DNA from: Atrichornis clamosus
Lineage: Eukaryota > Chordata > Aves > Passeriformes > Menuridae
Assembly: GCA_013400975.1 (NCBI GenBank)
Contig: WBMZ01005367.1
Location: forward strand, 372,001-436,000
Length of the DNA stretch: 64,000 nucleotides
Direction of reading: 5' to 3'
The position numbers were made by a program, and so were the translations under genes. The notes beneath the pieces are model-generated. The model saw only the letters and a program-made list of their open reading frames with translations, did not search any database and was not told where the DNA came from. Of this stretch, positions 13,651 to 63,142 are shown one piece after another. Numbering within the stretch: position 1 is the first letter of the stretch; each line of letters begins with the position of its first letter.

Positions 13651-14615
13651 ATAGGTCCTTTTTCAAATGACACGGAGCCCACTTGAGTGTGATCCACCTG
13701 CTAATACTGGGATGATTCCTTGTCTCCTGTGGAAGTCCCAATCAAACTATAGGAGCTCAGAAGAGTGGGAAAAAAGATGTGCCCATCTTCTGCCCATCGT
13801 AGTGTTTGCAGACCTCAGCAGAGCGCTAGAAATGTGAAATTTTGCTATGATATTCTTAAAGATTTGATTGCGTGGTGGGGTTATCAGTGGAAGCACTGGT
13901 GCTTTCCTGTGCCTCATAATGATGTCAGCACTGAGGGAGTGTTGCTGTCACTGGCATATCCCACATCTCCTCCATGCACCACTGCCTGGAGGCCGGGCAT
14001 GGATGGAGGCATGTGGGCTGCTGGCATTTGAAGGGCTGTCATCAGCTGTCACTCAGAAACGTGTAATCACAAGAGACTTAAAACCCTGATGTGCTTTGTC
14101 ATTTGATTGCCCTTGGTTCAGTCACACTTTTTACAGCTGATGGGACATGGGGAAAATTTTGAATATAATGTTGGATCTTTGAATATGGAATAAAATTTTG
14201 AATAAAACAAGACAGCGTTGACCTTGATGAATCATGGACCTCAAAAGATCTTCACAGTAGGGATTCTGTGAAGGAAAATGCTGTCTCCAAAGATTTGAAC
14301 TGCCAAACTGCATTACATCCCTAAGCAGAGTTTCCAGAGAATTAATAGTCTTGCCCCAGTGGAAACAGAGGTCTGTTCTCCAAAGCACAACCTCACTACA
14401 GCTGCTCAGCAAATGTCACGTGAAATTTTTAATGCAGAGGAAAAAGCCTTTAGTTTGCTCAGTTTGACTCAGAAAAATAACCACAGCATTTTTGCCTGTT
14501 TTTTTCCCAAACAACCTCTCAGGGTGGGGAGCAGCCCTTTGGAGCAGCCACCATCACAGTGGTGATGAAGGGCTAAAACCAGAATAAATACCACGGCAAC
14601 GTTGCCTTGCATTTT

Positions 14616-14932
14616 CTCTACACACCCTGGAAGGAGGTTGTAGCGAGGTGGGGGTTGGTCTCTTCTCCCAGGAAACCATTGACAGGACAAGAGGAAATGG
14701 CCTCATGTTGCACGAGGGGAGATTCGGGTTGGATATGAGGATAATTTTCTTCACTCAAAGAGCATTGGAACAGGCTGTGCAGTGAAGTGGTGGAGTTGCC
14801 ATCCCTGGAAATGTTCAAAAAAGGTGTAGATGTAGCAATTCAGGATATATTTTAGGGGGCATGATCGTGTTTAGTCAAAGGTTGGACTTGATGATTTTGG
14901 AGGTCTTTTCCAATCTGAATGGTTCTATGATT
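14616..14932 (+). mobile_element. CR1 LINE 3' fragment
   Basis: Contains the CR1 landmarks in order: ggaggttgtagcgaggtggg, acaggacaagaggaaatgg, ggaacaggctgtgcag, ccatccctggaaatgttcaa, and the terminal ggttggacttgatgatt with ggttctatgatt. Confidence 0.9.
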
Positions 14933-15309
14933 GAACAGCACTATCAAAGGAGGGGTGCTAACATCTGTCCTTCCATCTCTGCCATATGCACGTACCTGCA
15001 TTCTAGAAACATAAGCCAGAACTAGTCCTGTGTCCTTTCTTTGGTGGCCTTGGAGCATATATTTGTTACCAGCAGATTTTAAGCTGGGTGATTTAAGGAT
15101 ACAATAACGAGGAAAGTCCTCGCCTTGTTCAAGCTGTATGTTTTATGATGTGCTGCAAATGAGAAAGCCAGGGCAGTTTTCTGAGATATTTACTGAATAA
15201 GGCAAATCTCTGTAGGCCATACGGTAATTCTACAGCAATATCTGTCCCTGCCTGATTAACACCTTAGATTATTGGTACAAGGAGAATTTTAATCACGTAC
15301 TTCTATTTG

Positions 15310-15370
15310 CAAGAGGTCAGACTGAATAACCATAATGTTCCTTTCTGGGTCTAAAATCTATTAATCTGTT
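15310..15370 (+). mobile_element. Ancient CR1-like 3' end relic
   Basis: aagaggtcagactgaataac, cataatgttcctttctgg and ctaaaatctattaatctg match the same old terminus as 10985-11040. The upstream part has decayed beyond recognition. Confidence 0.6.
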
Positions 15371-17614
15371 TACTTATTTTCCTTTTATGTGTTACTTCGT
15401 TTGAACAATGAGATGAGGGCAGCCAATTTCTCTTTCCTTTCGAACAGCACATTGGCCAGGTTTGCTTTCTGATTCTCGTGCATTCTCACAATGCAGAGGA
15501 AGTTTAAAGCCAAACAGAAAAGCTCTCCATTAAAAACAAAATACATTTTTTAAAAGGAAATATTTGTATTAATAAGAATTCCTTCATTAGAGAAATGTAA
15601 TACTCAAAGCTAGAACTTCTCAGGAATAGTTCCTTCAGTCTTTCTTACCTCCCCTCACACTTCAGCTTCATGCTGAGTTCTGTGCTTTTCCTGATTTATA
15701 TTGTAGGAAACCGCGAATGTGTAACTTCTGATTGATAAAGTGTTCACAGTTATAGGATAATGCTCATATTTAACTTATTTTCATATTGTCCTGGAATGCC
15801 TTCTGCTCCAAATTTCTGAAATCAGTCCTCTTTTCATTAAGCATCCCTACTCTGTAGGTTTAAACAGTATTAGCAAATCCCTAGGGATGTGTCTGCCTTT
15901 CCACAGGGGTTCTTCTAACCCAACATGATGTATGGTGCTTTGGTGACTTGTCCAATGGAGAATGGATCATGACTTGAACCACACTGAAGCATCAGATAAA
16001 CTTAACACCCTTCTGGAGGGAAAAGCCGACAAGCTCTGCATAGTTTTGTTGGGATTCTTCATGTAAATCCACCAGTGATGAGTTCATCAATAAGGCTCTT
16101 GATAAAAAGCAATTAAACTGTCAAGCAGTAAATGATCCAGAGCAATTCTAGGCTGTACTACAAAAGAGGCAGAAAAGAAAAACATCAATGTTTTGCCAAA
16201 TGGCAGAGAAGTCAAAGTGATATTTCAAAGGGTGTTATTTTTCAAGCTCCTAAAACAAGCGGAAAGATTCCTACACTTGGTAACGGTGGGGGATGCAGGG
16301 GTGGAGAAATCAGAGGATATATCTGTATACACAGACAGTCCCACCAAGAGAAAGAAAGGGTAACATGAATACATTAATATGACTAACATATTTTTAATTC
16401 CAGCATTTATTTGTTCTTTTATTCATGTATTTATTCGCTTGGAGGCTAACCTATGTAGGGATGTCCCCCACCAGGCAGCCCTGCTGAGGTGACAGTCTGG
16501 CAGGTATCTGGTAGAGTGACCTGCAGTGTGTGGGTGCAGGTTTCACACTGCTGGCAAAACCAACAGAAATTCAGAGATTGGCTCTTCCTTTGCATTTACG
16601 AGTTCAGGAGCCTTAAATTACGAGGGAGTTTTCATTTGGTTCTCATTTTTCATCAAAGTGCTTCTGTGAAACTGCACATTCTGCTTTCCTGATGGTGCTG
16701 CAAAGAAAGCGGATGCTTCAGAAAAAGGTTGATAATGTCCTTTCTCCTTTCCTGCAGCAAGGGCTGTTTTGGTTTTATTTGCAGTTTTGTTCTTTCCTGA
16801 TGAACTGATGGCAAAATGGGTTAATGTAAAGTGAAGGTGTAATAGTAATGCTGAAATGTTTCCTCATCTCTCACAAGTCACATCTGTAAATTAGGAATTG
16901 CAAAAATATGGGAACTGTAGTGACAAGGACTGACACCAACCCTTGAAGAGAGCCTGAGTAATTGCTAGGATGCTGTTAGAGTAACCTCTCCTTTGCCTCT
17001 CATGAGCACTGTGAGGTCTTTCAGGATCCTTCTTTACTGTCTGTGCAGGGTGTTCAGCCGACAGGGTACACACTGAGAGTTCATTTAGCGAGGTAGCTCG
17101 TCCAGGTACACAAAGCCATTGGTATTTTCAAAGTGTTTTGAAACCTGTGCTAAACTGAGCCACTCAGTGTGGCAGCTTGTGCTGGAGGTTCAGATCCGCA
17201 TTTAAACATCAGATTGGGAGGAAACATGAAGCAAAATCCCCAAATCCAGCCAGGAAATGAAAAAATTACAAATATAACAAGAGACACAGATTTTGTTTTT
17301 AACATCTGTCTCTGTTTCCCTGTTCATCCTCATGAGAGCTGGACAAACTTTCCATAGCTGCCCCCAGACCAGAGAACTGTAGGAATTTATTGCAAACTCC
17401 AGCACCAGGCTAGATCCTCTGAAAGATTTGTATCATTTGCATGATCGATACATGAAGTCTCCTTAATGAAAGACTAGATCCGGAAGCTTTTATCTCAGGA
17501 AACCCTGGAAACAGAGTGCAATCTGTGTTTCCCCATCAGAATTGCAGATAATGTCTCTTTTATCGTAGGGTCGAGTTGTGTCCTAAAGGCCCTTCTGGAA
17601 CTGGGTGTTCATGG

Positions 17615-18222
17615 CAGGGAATCTTGCTTGTACCAGCACTAGTGTGGCCTGCAGGCCCAGGGCAGTGACTGTCCCTCTGTACTCAGCACTGGTGAGGCCA
17701 CACCTTGAATCCTTTGTTCAGATTTTGGCCCCTCACTACAAGAAGGACTTTGAGGGGCTGGAGCGTGTCCAGAGGACAACAGAGCTGGAGAAGGATCTGG
17801 AGCACACACCCTATGAGGAGCAGCTGAGGGAGCTGGGAGTGTTTCTCCTNGCTGGGAGTTCCTGGAGAAAAGGAAGCTGAGGGGGGACCTTATCACTCTG
17901 TACAACTTCCTGAAAGGAGGGTGTAGCCGGATAGGGGTCGGGCTCTTGTTTCAAGTAACAACTGGTAGGACAAGAGGAAATGGCCTCAGGTTGTGCCAGG
18001 GAGGTTTATTTTGGATATTAGGAAATATTTCTTCACCAGAAGTGTTGTCAAGCACTGGAACAGGCTGCCAAGGGCAGTGTTGGAGTCACCATCCCTGGAG
18101 GTATTTAAAAGACATGTGGCACCTGGGGACATGATTTAGTGGTAGGCTTGGCAGTGCTGGATTAAAAATTGAACTTGGTTATCTTAAGGGTCTTTTCCAA
18201 CCTAAATGATGCTGTGATTCTT
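17615..18222 (+). mobile_element. CR1 LINE fragment with remnant of ORF2 C-terminus
   Basis: The longest CR1 copy here. The 5' two fifths still translate to the end of the CR1 reverse-transcriptase ORF ([34 protein letters not shown]), then the non-coding 3' end follows to gatgctgtgattctt. It is 5'-truncated, as usual for CR1. The only ambiguous base of the window (N, 17850) lies inside it, and the frame breaks there. Confidence 0.92.
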
Positions 18223-20292
18223 AGTGGGGTGAGAGTTTGTGGAAGAGGACATTACTATATGTCCTGACTGTTTCAAAGGCTCAAGTCTGAAAGTTTTTGT
18301 CTGTATTTTCTGCAATGAAGAAATGGAAATCGGGTTTGTTCTGGCCTTCCTCCTGTGGCTAGCAGTGATATGTACTAAAGATGGTAAAAAGATGTACTAG
18401 AAGTGAAAGGTATTCATATTTATGGCTGGGTTTGGATTTTTTTTTTTTTCATTCTAAACTAAATGAATCTTCTGGTAGTTGTTTTGAAATCACTTCCTGT
18501 ATTGCTGGAGATAAGCAAGGCGTATGCTGGGATGTTCATGTGTGATGTGGACACCTAGCTCAGCTCCTTCTCTAAGTGCTGCATTCCCCATGCTGCCTGG
18601 AGAACCAGGGGAGAGCCACTGTTCAATGGCCGAGCAAGCACCAAGGGATGGAGCCGCACATACTCCATCCAGGCAGTCCCTGCAGACATATCTGTACAGA
18701 AGATGCACTTGTGGCTGCTTTGCTGAGTTTTGCCCAGCTCTGAGTCCCCAGGCAGGACTGATGCTACTCTGGATTGCAGCCTCACACTTGAGCTGCTCCA
18801 GGGTTAAATGCTTTACAAGTAGCTGAACTTGGCTAGTCCTCCTTTGACTTTTTCTTTGCTGGGAACCAGATTAAAATCAGCAGGGGAAAAAGATTCCTTT
18901 TGCTGTTGTTTGTGTGTCCAGCTCTATGAGCCAGTGCCAGCTGCAAAACAGGAGCAGTCCTCTAATTTCCACTAATGAGAAATCCCTCCTACTCTCTCTT
19001 TCTGGACCGAAAATTTTGTCTTAAATTTCTTTAAGACAAAGAGCTAATTCTGCTCTTACGGCCTGCAGTTTCAACTCTGCCTCAAAATTGCCATAGAGAG
19101 GGCAAAGCTGAATGCTGCCATTAAAAAGAAAATAATTGTTCCAGAATATTAAAGACTGGAACAAATTGCAGCAGTGCTTTGTGAGTGCCCAGGTCTGTTC
19201 AGAGCTGATGCCAAGTCCCATCTCAGCAGGGTAGAGGGATTGGGATCAAGACCAGCAGACAGGCCACATCTCCACCATGAGTTTAGAGCTCAGATGCTCT
19301 TCCACAGCTGCCTTTGCTGCTTTGCTCCTGTAACAGCACTGACTTATGTCAGTTCTTGGGCACTGTACAGGCAGCAGCATTCCCAATGACATTACGCTTG
19401 AGTTAACCCTATTTTGGAGGAGAAAAGCCATATGGACATAAGCTCCATATGGAAAGTAGCCATGGCCTTGGGTGCTGAGTTGAAGAGCATCCTGGGGAGG
19501 TGAACCTCAGCCAGGAATCTTGCCCACAGCAGGGAGACTCTAGAAGTGATAATGCAAATTCCCTGCACCATAACATGGAGTCACCACACTAATAAATAGG
19601 AGCACAAGTCCCTTGACTCTGCATGTACCTGGGATGCTGTTGACACTCTGAATAAGCAAGGGGCTGCAAATGTAAGAGCTGGTCCTCCTGAGTGCTTGGA
19701 TTAATCTCTGGTTTGCTGTGCATCGTTTAAGAGGTTGCAGTTATTTTCCATGTGTTGAAATAAAATTATAAACAGATTGAGCCTGGGTACAGTAGATCCA
19801 CTGGACTAAATCTGACTAAGAAAAGCTTTAACTTAAAGAATGAGACTTAAGACGGGTGGAGAGTGAGCTGGCATGGAGGGAAATTCTGTCTGTTTAGTGG
19901 AAAAAAAATTGTGGAAATATACTCTCAGCAAAGATGGAAGGAGAGTTTCCTTATGCAGGAAAGCACGTGATGTAAATTGGTATTTACTAAAGCAGTCCAT
20001 TGCTTGAATATAACAAAAGTAACTGTATGAAACTGCAAAACAGCACACACTGCATTTTCATGGGGAAATGTGCTGTATTCAGTGATATTAATTACTGTGT
20101 GGGCTCAATTTTCAGTGCAATCAATCCACAGGAAACAAAAGGACTGCAAGGGAAATATAAAAAGACAGTCAGTTAATAGGAGCCAGATTCAATAAAATTG
20201 TATCTGCCTTCAGTGAACAGTGAGGGTGAGGTGTGTCTGTTCTCCCTTGGCAAGGCACAGGATGGGCCGAGTGTAGGGCCAAAAGGTGTACA

Positions 20293-20295
<3 letters not shown>

Positions 20296-20327
<32 letters not shown>
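20296..20327. repeat. (AT)16 microsatellite
   Basis: Pure AT dinucleotides for 32 bases, flanked by catgc and gtgcatgtatg. Confidence 0.95.
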
Positions 20328-20330
<3 letters not shown>

Positions 20331-21682
20331 CATGTATGTATATGTGAGAAATACAACTCTTACTTTGAGGAACTAGGTAAGAAAGGGATTTAATTCAGGC
20401 TGCTGGTGGACTTTAGACCCTGAGTGAATTTCACCTTTCCTGCAGTTTCAATTTAGAGCCAACATTTTAGCAAGCTGTGTGGTTTGTTTGCCTAGCACGT
20501 AATAGGAGGATTATCTGGTTTGGGTTTTTTTCTTCCAAGGTTGCTTTTCATTTTCAAAGCTGAATGTGTTCATTTTTAGTGGTAGCATTCTCTCGCGTTT
20601 AGGCTCCAAGCTTCCCTAGGAAGTGACTTCATGGCATTATTCAAGCAGATTATTGCCTGGAGTGGCTGAATTACCTAGTGTTTGTGTAATGGCAAGCTCT
20701 CAGTCCATATGTATTTAATGACTGTAATTATTTGTTATTTTCCCTTTATTAGGTTTGTTTTTAAAGAAAGTTTTACTGTGCTATTTATGATACGCTAAGT
20801 GGTGCAACTTGCTGAAGAAACATATTGCATACATTTTATTTTTTAATAGGTTTTACTTGTTAAAATGGAAATCTTTTATTTACCCTAGTAGGGCAGTTTT
20901 TGCTGACAGTTTTATTATTTCAATTACTCAGACCTTTCTTTCCTCTTTTGTTTCCTCAGATACTCCTCCAGGGAGTTTTAATGTGCCATTCTTTATTTAA
21001 GATTGGGTTCAGAACGTATTATTTCTAGCAAGGCAAGGAAAAAGTGCAATATAACAGACATTAAATAGTGGGGTGTCAAGGTTTTATTTTCTTTCCTCTT
21101 TAAGTTGTAGAATCCTTTCCTCATTTGTGTCATCTGGTGATTAATTGCACTGATAATCTGTGCTCCTCATCAATAACTGTCTCCTACCAGTGCCAGGCAG
21201 AGGCCATGCTCTGCCTAAAGAGCTTTTGGCTGCTGATAAATGAACATACATGTATGAGTAAAGGAGAGGACCTCTCAGAGCATTTAAAATGGTCAGAGGT
21301 GCAGGTTACTTGAATAAATTAATGCTCTGTAGGTACTGGCAGCAACTCCCGAATGCATTTCACTCGCTGGTGGGGAAAGAATGGGACCATTCCTCCAGGG
21401 CAAAACCCAAGCCTTGGTCAGTGGAGTGCAAAGTGAAGCCCAAGGGATCCTACTAGAAGAGAACCTTACAGCCTCAGCAGGCCAGCACCAGCAGACCAAA
21501 TTGCCTATGCAGAGTTCTCTAGGGTGGGACAGCATGGAAAGCAGGGACTGCTCCCCTGGCTCTTGCTGGGGTAGTGATTTCCTCTGCAGGTGCTAGTGAG
21601 TCTTTGACCACTCCCTGATGTGCAGTGGATTTTTGTGTTCCATTATAGCCTGACCAGTCCTTGGAGAAAATCAAACCCAAAT

Positions 21683-22135
21683 CATCGAATCACAGAATCT
21701 GCTGAGTTGGAAGGGACTCATCAGGATCACTGAGTCCAAATCCTGGCACTGCGCAGGACACCCCAATCACACCCTGTGCCTGAGAGCATCGTTCAAATGC
21801 TTTTGAGCGCTGTCAGGCTCGGTGCTGTGACCACTTCCTGGGGAGCCTGCGCCAGTGCCCAGCCACCCTCTGGGGGAAGATCCTTTTCCTGATATCCAAC
21901 CTAAATCTGGCCCAATTCAGCTTCAGACCATTTCCTTGGGTTCTGTCACTGGTGAGCAGAGTGAAGAGATCAGTGCCTGTTCCTCCGCTTCCCCTCACGA
22001 GGAAGCTGTAACTGCGATGAGGCCTCCCCTCAGTCTCCTCTTCTCCAGACTGACCAGACCAAGTGACCTCAGCCGCTCCCCATAAATCTTCCCCTCCAGA
22101 CCCTTCACCATCCTCGCGGCCCTCCTTGGGACAGT
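21683..22135 (-). mobile_element. CR1 LINE 3' fragment, antisense, next to a coding exon
   Basis: Read on the - strand it contains gagaagaggagactgagggg, caaggaaatggtctgaagc, aggttggatatcaggaaa and the terminal ccttccaactcagcagattc with tgtgattcgatgatt. The type carrying tggggtgtcctgcgcagtgc near its end is common in birds. The 5' limit at ~22135 is approximate; the exon acceptor follows at 22272. Confidence 0.88.
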
Positions 22136-22213
22136 GGAGGAGCCCCCGGAGCTGCAGACAGGTGTGCTCTAGCTGCCTGTGGCTAGTGTGTGGCCTTGAC
22201 CATCCTTTAGTGA

Positions 22214-57829
<35,616 letters not shown>

Positions 57830-58023
57830 GCGCCGGGGCGGCCAGGAGCGGGCAGGAGGCGGGGCTGGCAGGCGGCCTCGGCGCCGTCACACCCTGCTCG
57901 GCGAAGGACTAGAAGAAAGAAGATTTTTTATGGCCATATTTTATACTGCAATTCTGAAATGTTTCATTTATCACAAACTGCAATGACTCCAGGAGGAACG
58001 GAATCTAACAGTCTCTGGTGCTG

Positions 58024-58026
58024 TAC

Positions 58027-58057
<31 letters not shown>

Positions 58058-58076
58058 AATATATATATGTATGTAA
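58024..58076. repeat. (TA)n microsatellite in the CAMK1D 3'UTR
   Basis: Nearly pure TA dinucleotides, broken by two TACATA units and one TAAA, begin 195 bases after the stop codon. Length variation between individuals is likely. Confidence 0.9.
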
Positions 58077-61000
58077 GTCTAGCAATGTTCTAACTAATGA
58101 ACACTCATTCTTTTCCCCAGTGATTTACTCTTTTCTCAGTGTAGGTGACAGTATATGTTGTATTTTTTCCATTAACTACAAACATCTCAACTGGATTATT
58201 TAAATAGATATACTTTTCTGCGCATTACATTTTTTTCTTTTAAAAATTACTACAGTAATGTCCTCTTTCAGTTTGCTGGGGGATAGGCTATTTCTGTAGG
58301 TAGGAATTGACATTAACTTTGCAACATGGGAGGATTTCAATGGCATGCTATTTCTCATTCCTCAAATTGGACTGCAAGTCTGTCTGGCTTTAGCAGAGCT
58401 GTTACTGCTCAGATTAAGAAATTGATGCTTTCCCTCCCATCCTCCTCCTTGAAAGCCATGGGGAGAACTAAGTTGCCACCAGCTGGATGTCAGCTCATCC
58501 TTGGCCTCATTCCTGTGGTGCTGGGGATCAGCACCCTTATTTCAGAGGAGGGGCAGGTACGTGGTGTCAGGCAGGACCTGACCGGAGCTGGGCAAAGGAA
58601 ATGACAGAGCATGGTCTCATCCTGCAGCTCCCATCTCCTCCGAGTCACTGTGTGTTTTGAGCAAAGTGAAAGAAAAGGAAGAAGTGGGGCTGGGAATCAA
58701 TGTCCTCTGCCACTGACTTGCTGTGCTGCCCTCGAGCAAGACATTTAATTCACCAGCCTTCCCACAGTGTGGCCTCTGGCATGGGGTGCATCCAGCCCAA
58801 GGGCTTCATGGCAGAGGTGCTAAGTACCCACAGCTCCTCTGGGCTTTGCCTGGTATTGCTGATGCTCAGCACCTCCCAGACTGGCCAAAATTGAGTATTG
58901 GAAACCAAATAGAAAAGTGTGGACCTTACTCTCTGTGTGCCAGGGTTTCACCCTGGGGAGAGGAGAGGAGTGATGCTTGAAGCCCTCTGTGAAGGACTGG
59001 CAGGTTCTTTCTTGGCTGCAAAGTGCAGGATCTGGTGCAGTGTAGCTCTGTCATGCTCAGCTCTGGCCAGGGTTTGACGAGGAGCGCTGAGCTGGGAAAG
59101 CAGGGCCTTGCTGAAAGACACAGGCACAGGAGGAGGCAGTGGGGGCACTGGCTCCCCCTCCTCCCCAGAAACTCATATATCGAAGCAACCTCCATTTACC
59201 CATTTTTTAATTACTGAGTGCATGCACTTCCCAGACTCCTTGTGCTGGTGCATCATTCAGAAACAGCCACCATGACTGCTGTGCTGCTGTGCATTAAAGC
59301 AGCTTGAAACAGAGAGGAGAGCAAATTTGCCCCGATTTGCTGAAGGGATCCAGGTTACTTCAGTGCCATTCCCATCAGCGATTTTACTTTGAACAGGTGA
59401 GAAGGAAGGCAGGTGGCAGAGGCAGACACCCTTCACTGGGCACTGTGAGCCACTCACATCCCAGACAGGTCCATCCCTGCCAGAGGCACAATTCCCTGCA
59501 GCGTGCTCTGTTGCCACACTTGTCTCATCTCTCCTGCACAAGGAATTGTGAAAGCTGGTCACAGGCAGAGCTGAATGTATCAGGCAATAGTGCCTGTGCT
59601 GGGAAAAGCCATAAGATGTGTATTTTTCATTGAGACTTCTTCTATATCCTGCTTCAGCTTTAGTCAGCTGGCTTCAGCTGGCAGAGCTGGGTTTTCATCC
59701 ATCATACTTGGAGTGCTAAAAGCTGGAAAAGCAGATGTCAGTGAGCGCTGACTCTGTTTGAAATAGCCACTCATTGCGTGGCACTTAGAGCTGTTGCACC
59801 AGATCTCTAGTTTCCTCTGCATTAAGCTGCTCCCTGTTTTCAGAGGGCTGTGGCACATCTGAGTGGGCTCCTGGGAACCCCGGTGCACCCCACCGTGTTG
59901 CAGCTGGCATGGAATGTCACACAGAAAAGGCTTCAATTTCTCATTTTAGAAAAGAGCAGATACTGAGGTGTTGGGGGCTCACAGCAAAACTCCATATAAT
60001 TTCACTAGTGAAAACTTCTGACCAAGATTTGGGCAGACTGAAGGGCAGGGGATCTCCTTGCTGCAGGTCACGCTCCTGTCCCTATCCCCTGGCCACTTTT
60101 TATTAGCGTTTACATTGGGCCTCTTTATGTCTTGCTGCAAAAGCATCAGAAAATGAGTATAATACAATTTAAACTCATTCTAAGGCCACTTTATTTTACC
60201 AGCCTGAGTAAGGAAGTTTTAGTTTTGAGAGATTCCAGCCCCAAGAAATTCAAGGTGTTTTGAACCCCCAAGATTTTGTAAGCCTAGCCAGCCCTATTCT
60301 GCTTCAGTTGCAGGTTGTAAATAGACAGTCTCCCAGTTTGGCATCAGTGGAGTTCCAAACATTTACACACATGCAACCAAAAGCAGGATTTGGTTAGGGA
60401 ATAATTTTGTCTTTGTAGAGAGGTTTTAAAGGTTAAGGTTCAGGTGTTCCCTCTGTGCCTCCTCTTCTGAAACCTGAGGTCTGGTTTGAACTTGACCTCA
60501 GTGGTTGCTGTGACTGCTGATCAAAATACAGCATCCCAATGTATCTTGCAGTAAAAAAGAAAAGCAAATGGATTTCCATCTTCAAAAGAAAGAGCAGTGG
60601 CAGGAGCAAAGGCAGACATGCTGTCCTGCAGATGGGGGGTTCCCATGCACTGACTGCCCCTCCTTGCTGGGTGCTTTCTTGTGTTTTTTTTGTTGGGAGG
60701 GGTATTCGTTCCTTCCACTAGTGGAATTAGTGTGATTTGGTTTTGTTTCTGCAAGTAATATTTTGCCTTAGTTGTGTAATTTATTGTCATTCTCTTTGGC
60801 TTGCTATCAACTGCTGCGATCTTAAGACAAGAAACAGAAGCACTTAAGAGCAAAATAATTTCTTTCTGCTACAGTTTTGGAGGTGGGGAGCTCTTCTTTT
60901 TTATCAGTGAAACACAGCTGGAGACCTGACCAGGGTTCACCAAATGCTTAGAGATCTGTCCTGAAGCATCACTTGGTTAAAACTTCTCAGTGTAAGTCTG

Positions 61001-61977
61001 GGTAAATCTGTTAACTGGGATGACTTAGCAGCACCCAGGCCAGATTTATGGAGGAGACTGGAGACGTTTGCCCCTTGGCAGCACAGCCTGGTAGGGCAGA
61101 CACTCCAGCATCGCTTGCTGGGGCTGCTCCAGTGCCATTGCACATCCTTCCCTTGCCCCAGCCCACGTCTGCTCAGCCACTCTCACAGGAGAATGCAGAG
61201 GTGGAGTAAATTATGTAGGCAAGGGGGTAAAGGCCGAATAGCTCCACAGTAGAAGATGCAAAACAAATCCCCAGCTGGCCTTGCCATGAAGGACTAGGTA
61301 GAAAAATCACTCTGGGCTCTTTTCCAATGAACCGTCCTACTAAACAATCTGTGATTTGCTGCTTGCATGAGGACTTCAGCCTGGGCTCTGTCTGTTCCCC
61401 TCTTCTGCTTTACTTTACTGGTACCGATGTGTTTTTCCTTTATAACTTGTTTTCCTCAGCTCCTTCCCCTTCTTTTTCTTTGCTTGCAGCTTTGATTGTT
61501 GATTTTTACCTCCAGAGTCACAGAGGCCATCTCTGATGCCAACAGCAGTGCTCTTGCTGGGAAAACAAAACAAAAACCAAAAAATCCAGAAAAGCTCCAG
61601 CTGGCCCCTTAGCCTGCAGAAGAAGTTGTGAGGACAGGCTGCCCATGAACTCTGCGAGCTGAAAGTCAGTATTGCAGTGGCAGGGGCTTCTGCTGCTGAT
61701 TTTGCATGTGACTTCATTCCCAGTGCATCCTAACTCTCTGCTGGATCACCCCTTCTGCGGCACGAAATGGATATTGGCCCTGCAGCACGGCTAGTGGGGA
61801 GGTAGAAGTGTGGGGAAAACCTGGCAGTGTTGCTTTCCTGTGACTGTGTCACTCTGCTGCTGATGTCTCTTCTGTTCTGGTTGCTGTTGTACAGGTGCCA
61901 TTAGAGTAGTGGGTATAGGAAAAAAAAAAGTGGGATTTTGCCTATACCTTGTGTGTCTGTTGTGGTTGTGGTACTGA

Positions 61978-61983
61978 AATAAA
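61978..61983 (+). terminator. Possible alternative poly(A) signal (AATAAA)
   Basis: A canonical AATAAA follows a long GT-rich run (cttgtgtgtctgttgtggttgtgg). The GT-rich sequence lies upstream and not downstream of the signal, which makes it a weaker candidate than the pair near 63500. Confidence 0.3.
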
Positions 61984-63110
61984 AGCAAGCAATGATAGAA
62001 GATCGTTCCTGATATGAATCAAACCAGAAAGAGGGCTGTCAGCCCACTGGTAGACATCTCCATGGAGTTCTGCCATAGGCATTGGATAGGGGTTTCCACT
62101 GTGCATATCCTGCATACCTCCGTGGCTATTGACAGTATTTTTTTTATTGCCAGTTCTTCTTTTGGGCCCCTGCCTGATTCTGAGGGAATCTGGGTCTTGT
62201 CCTAAGGTATTTTCTGTCCCAGGAGCCAGCATAACTCCTGATCTCAGGCTTTTCTCCCTAAACTCTCTGCAAACAAGAACATGGGCCCATGACATGCAGT
62301 TGCAGCTCATCCCAAGACTGTCCCCTTCCTATTTTTAGGGAAACAAACCCCCAGAGAAAGCCAGATAGCTTTCAGCCATTGGCAAGCAGAGAGAATATTG
62401 CCCTTTGATGTGAACTTGGCATTAACTAGATCAGCTCTAGGGAAACCTGTGCTATTACTTCCTCCTGTGATAACAGCTCCAGCCCTGAGCAGCACTGAAT
62501 GAGCACCAGATAAAAACACCAGATTGACTTTGCCAACAAGATCTGCCAACATGCAGTCTGTAGCCTGTTCCTTTTCCTCTTTCCAAAGAATCAGGGGATT
62601 CATCCACTGGCAAAATAACAGTTTCTAGGCTAAGCCCTGAGGTACAGAAGTAGGTTCCATTTAGCATATGGAAATTCTCATTTGATGTGATTGCTTGCAT
62701 TCTTGTTCCCATGCATATTTACCTGTCTAAACTGGGGCCTGAATGCATCCCAGAAATTATTCATGGGAAGGGAGTTTTGCCTTCATTATCGTGCTTATTT
62801 GCACCAGAAACTTGAGTTATGCTCATTCAGACAAAAAGCAGAAACACACACGGAGACTACAATATCCAAGGAAAACAGCATCAAGACCACGAGGGAAGGA
62901 TTAGTTGGCAAATCATTGCCAGCAATGGCCGAGTGAGGGAACAGCAACCTGCTCACAAATGCTGCATGAACAAGTTTCCCCTGGTAAATCGCCCCATATT
63001 TCATGCCCAGCAGCAAGTTGTACACAATCCCTTTTGTTTTCCCTCACATCCCTGCCTCCGGGTCCTGCCTTCCCATCCTGTCTGCGGGGTGGTCTGGTCT
63101 CTGTGACACA

Positions 63111-63142
63111 CATGTGTGTTTGTGTGTGCACGTGCGTGTGGT
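63111..63142. repeat. GT-rich simple repeat
   Basis: Imperfect tgtg run with cacgtgcgtg in the middle, inside the predicted 3'UTR. Confidence 0.8.
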
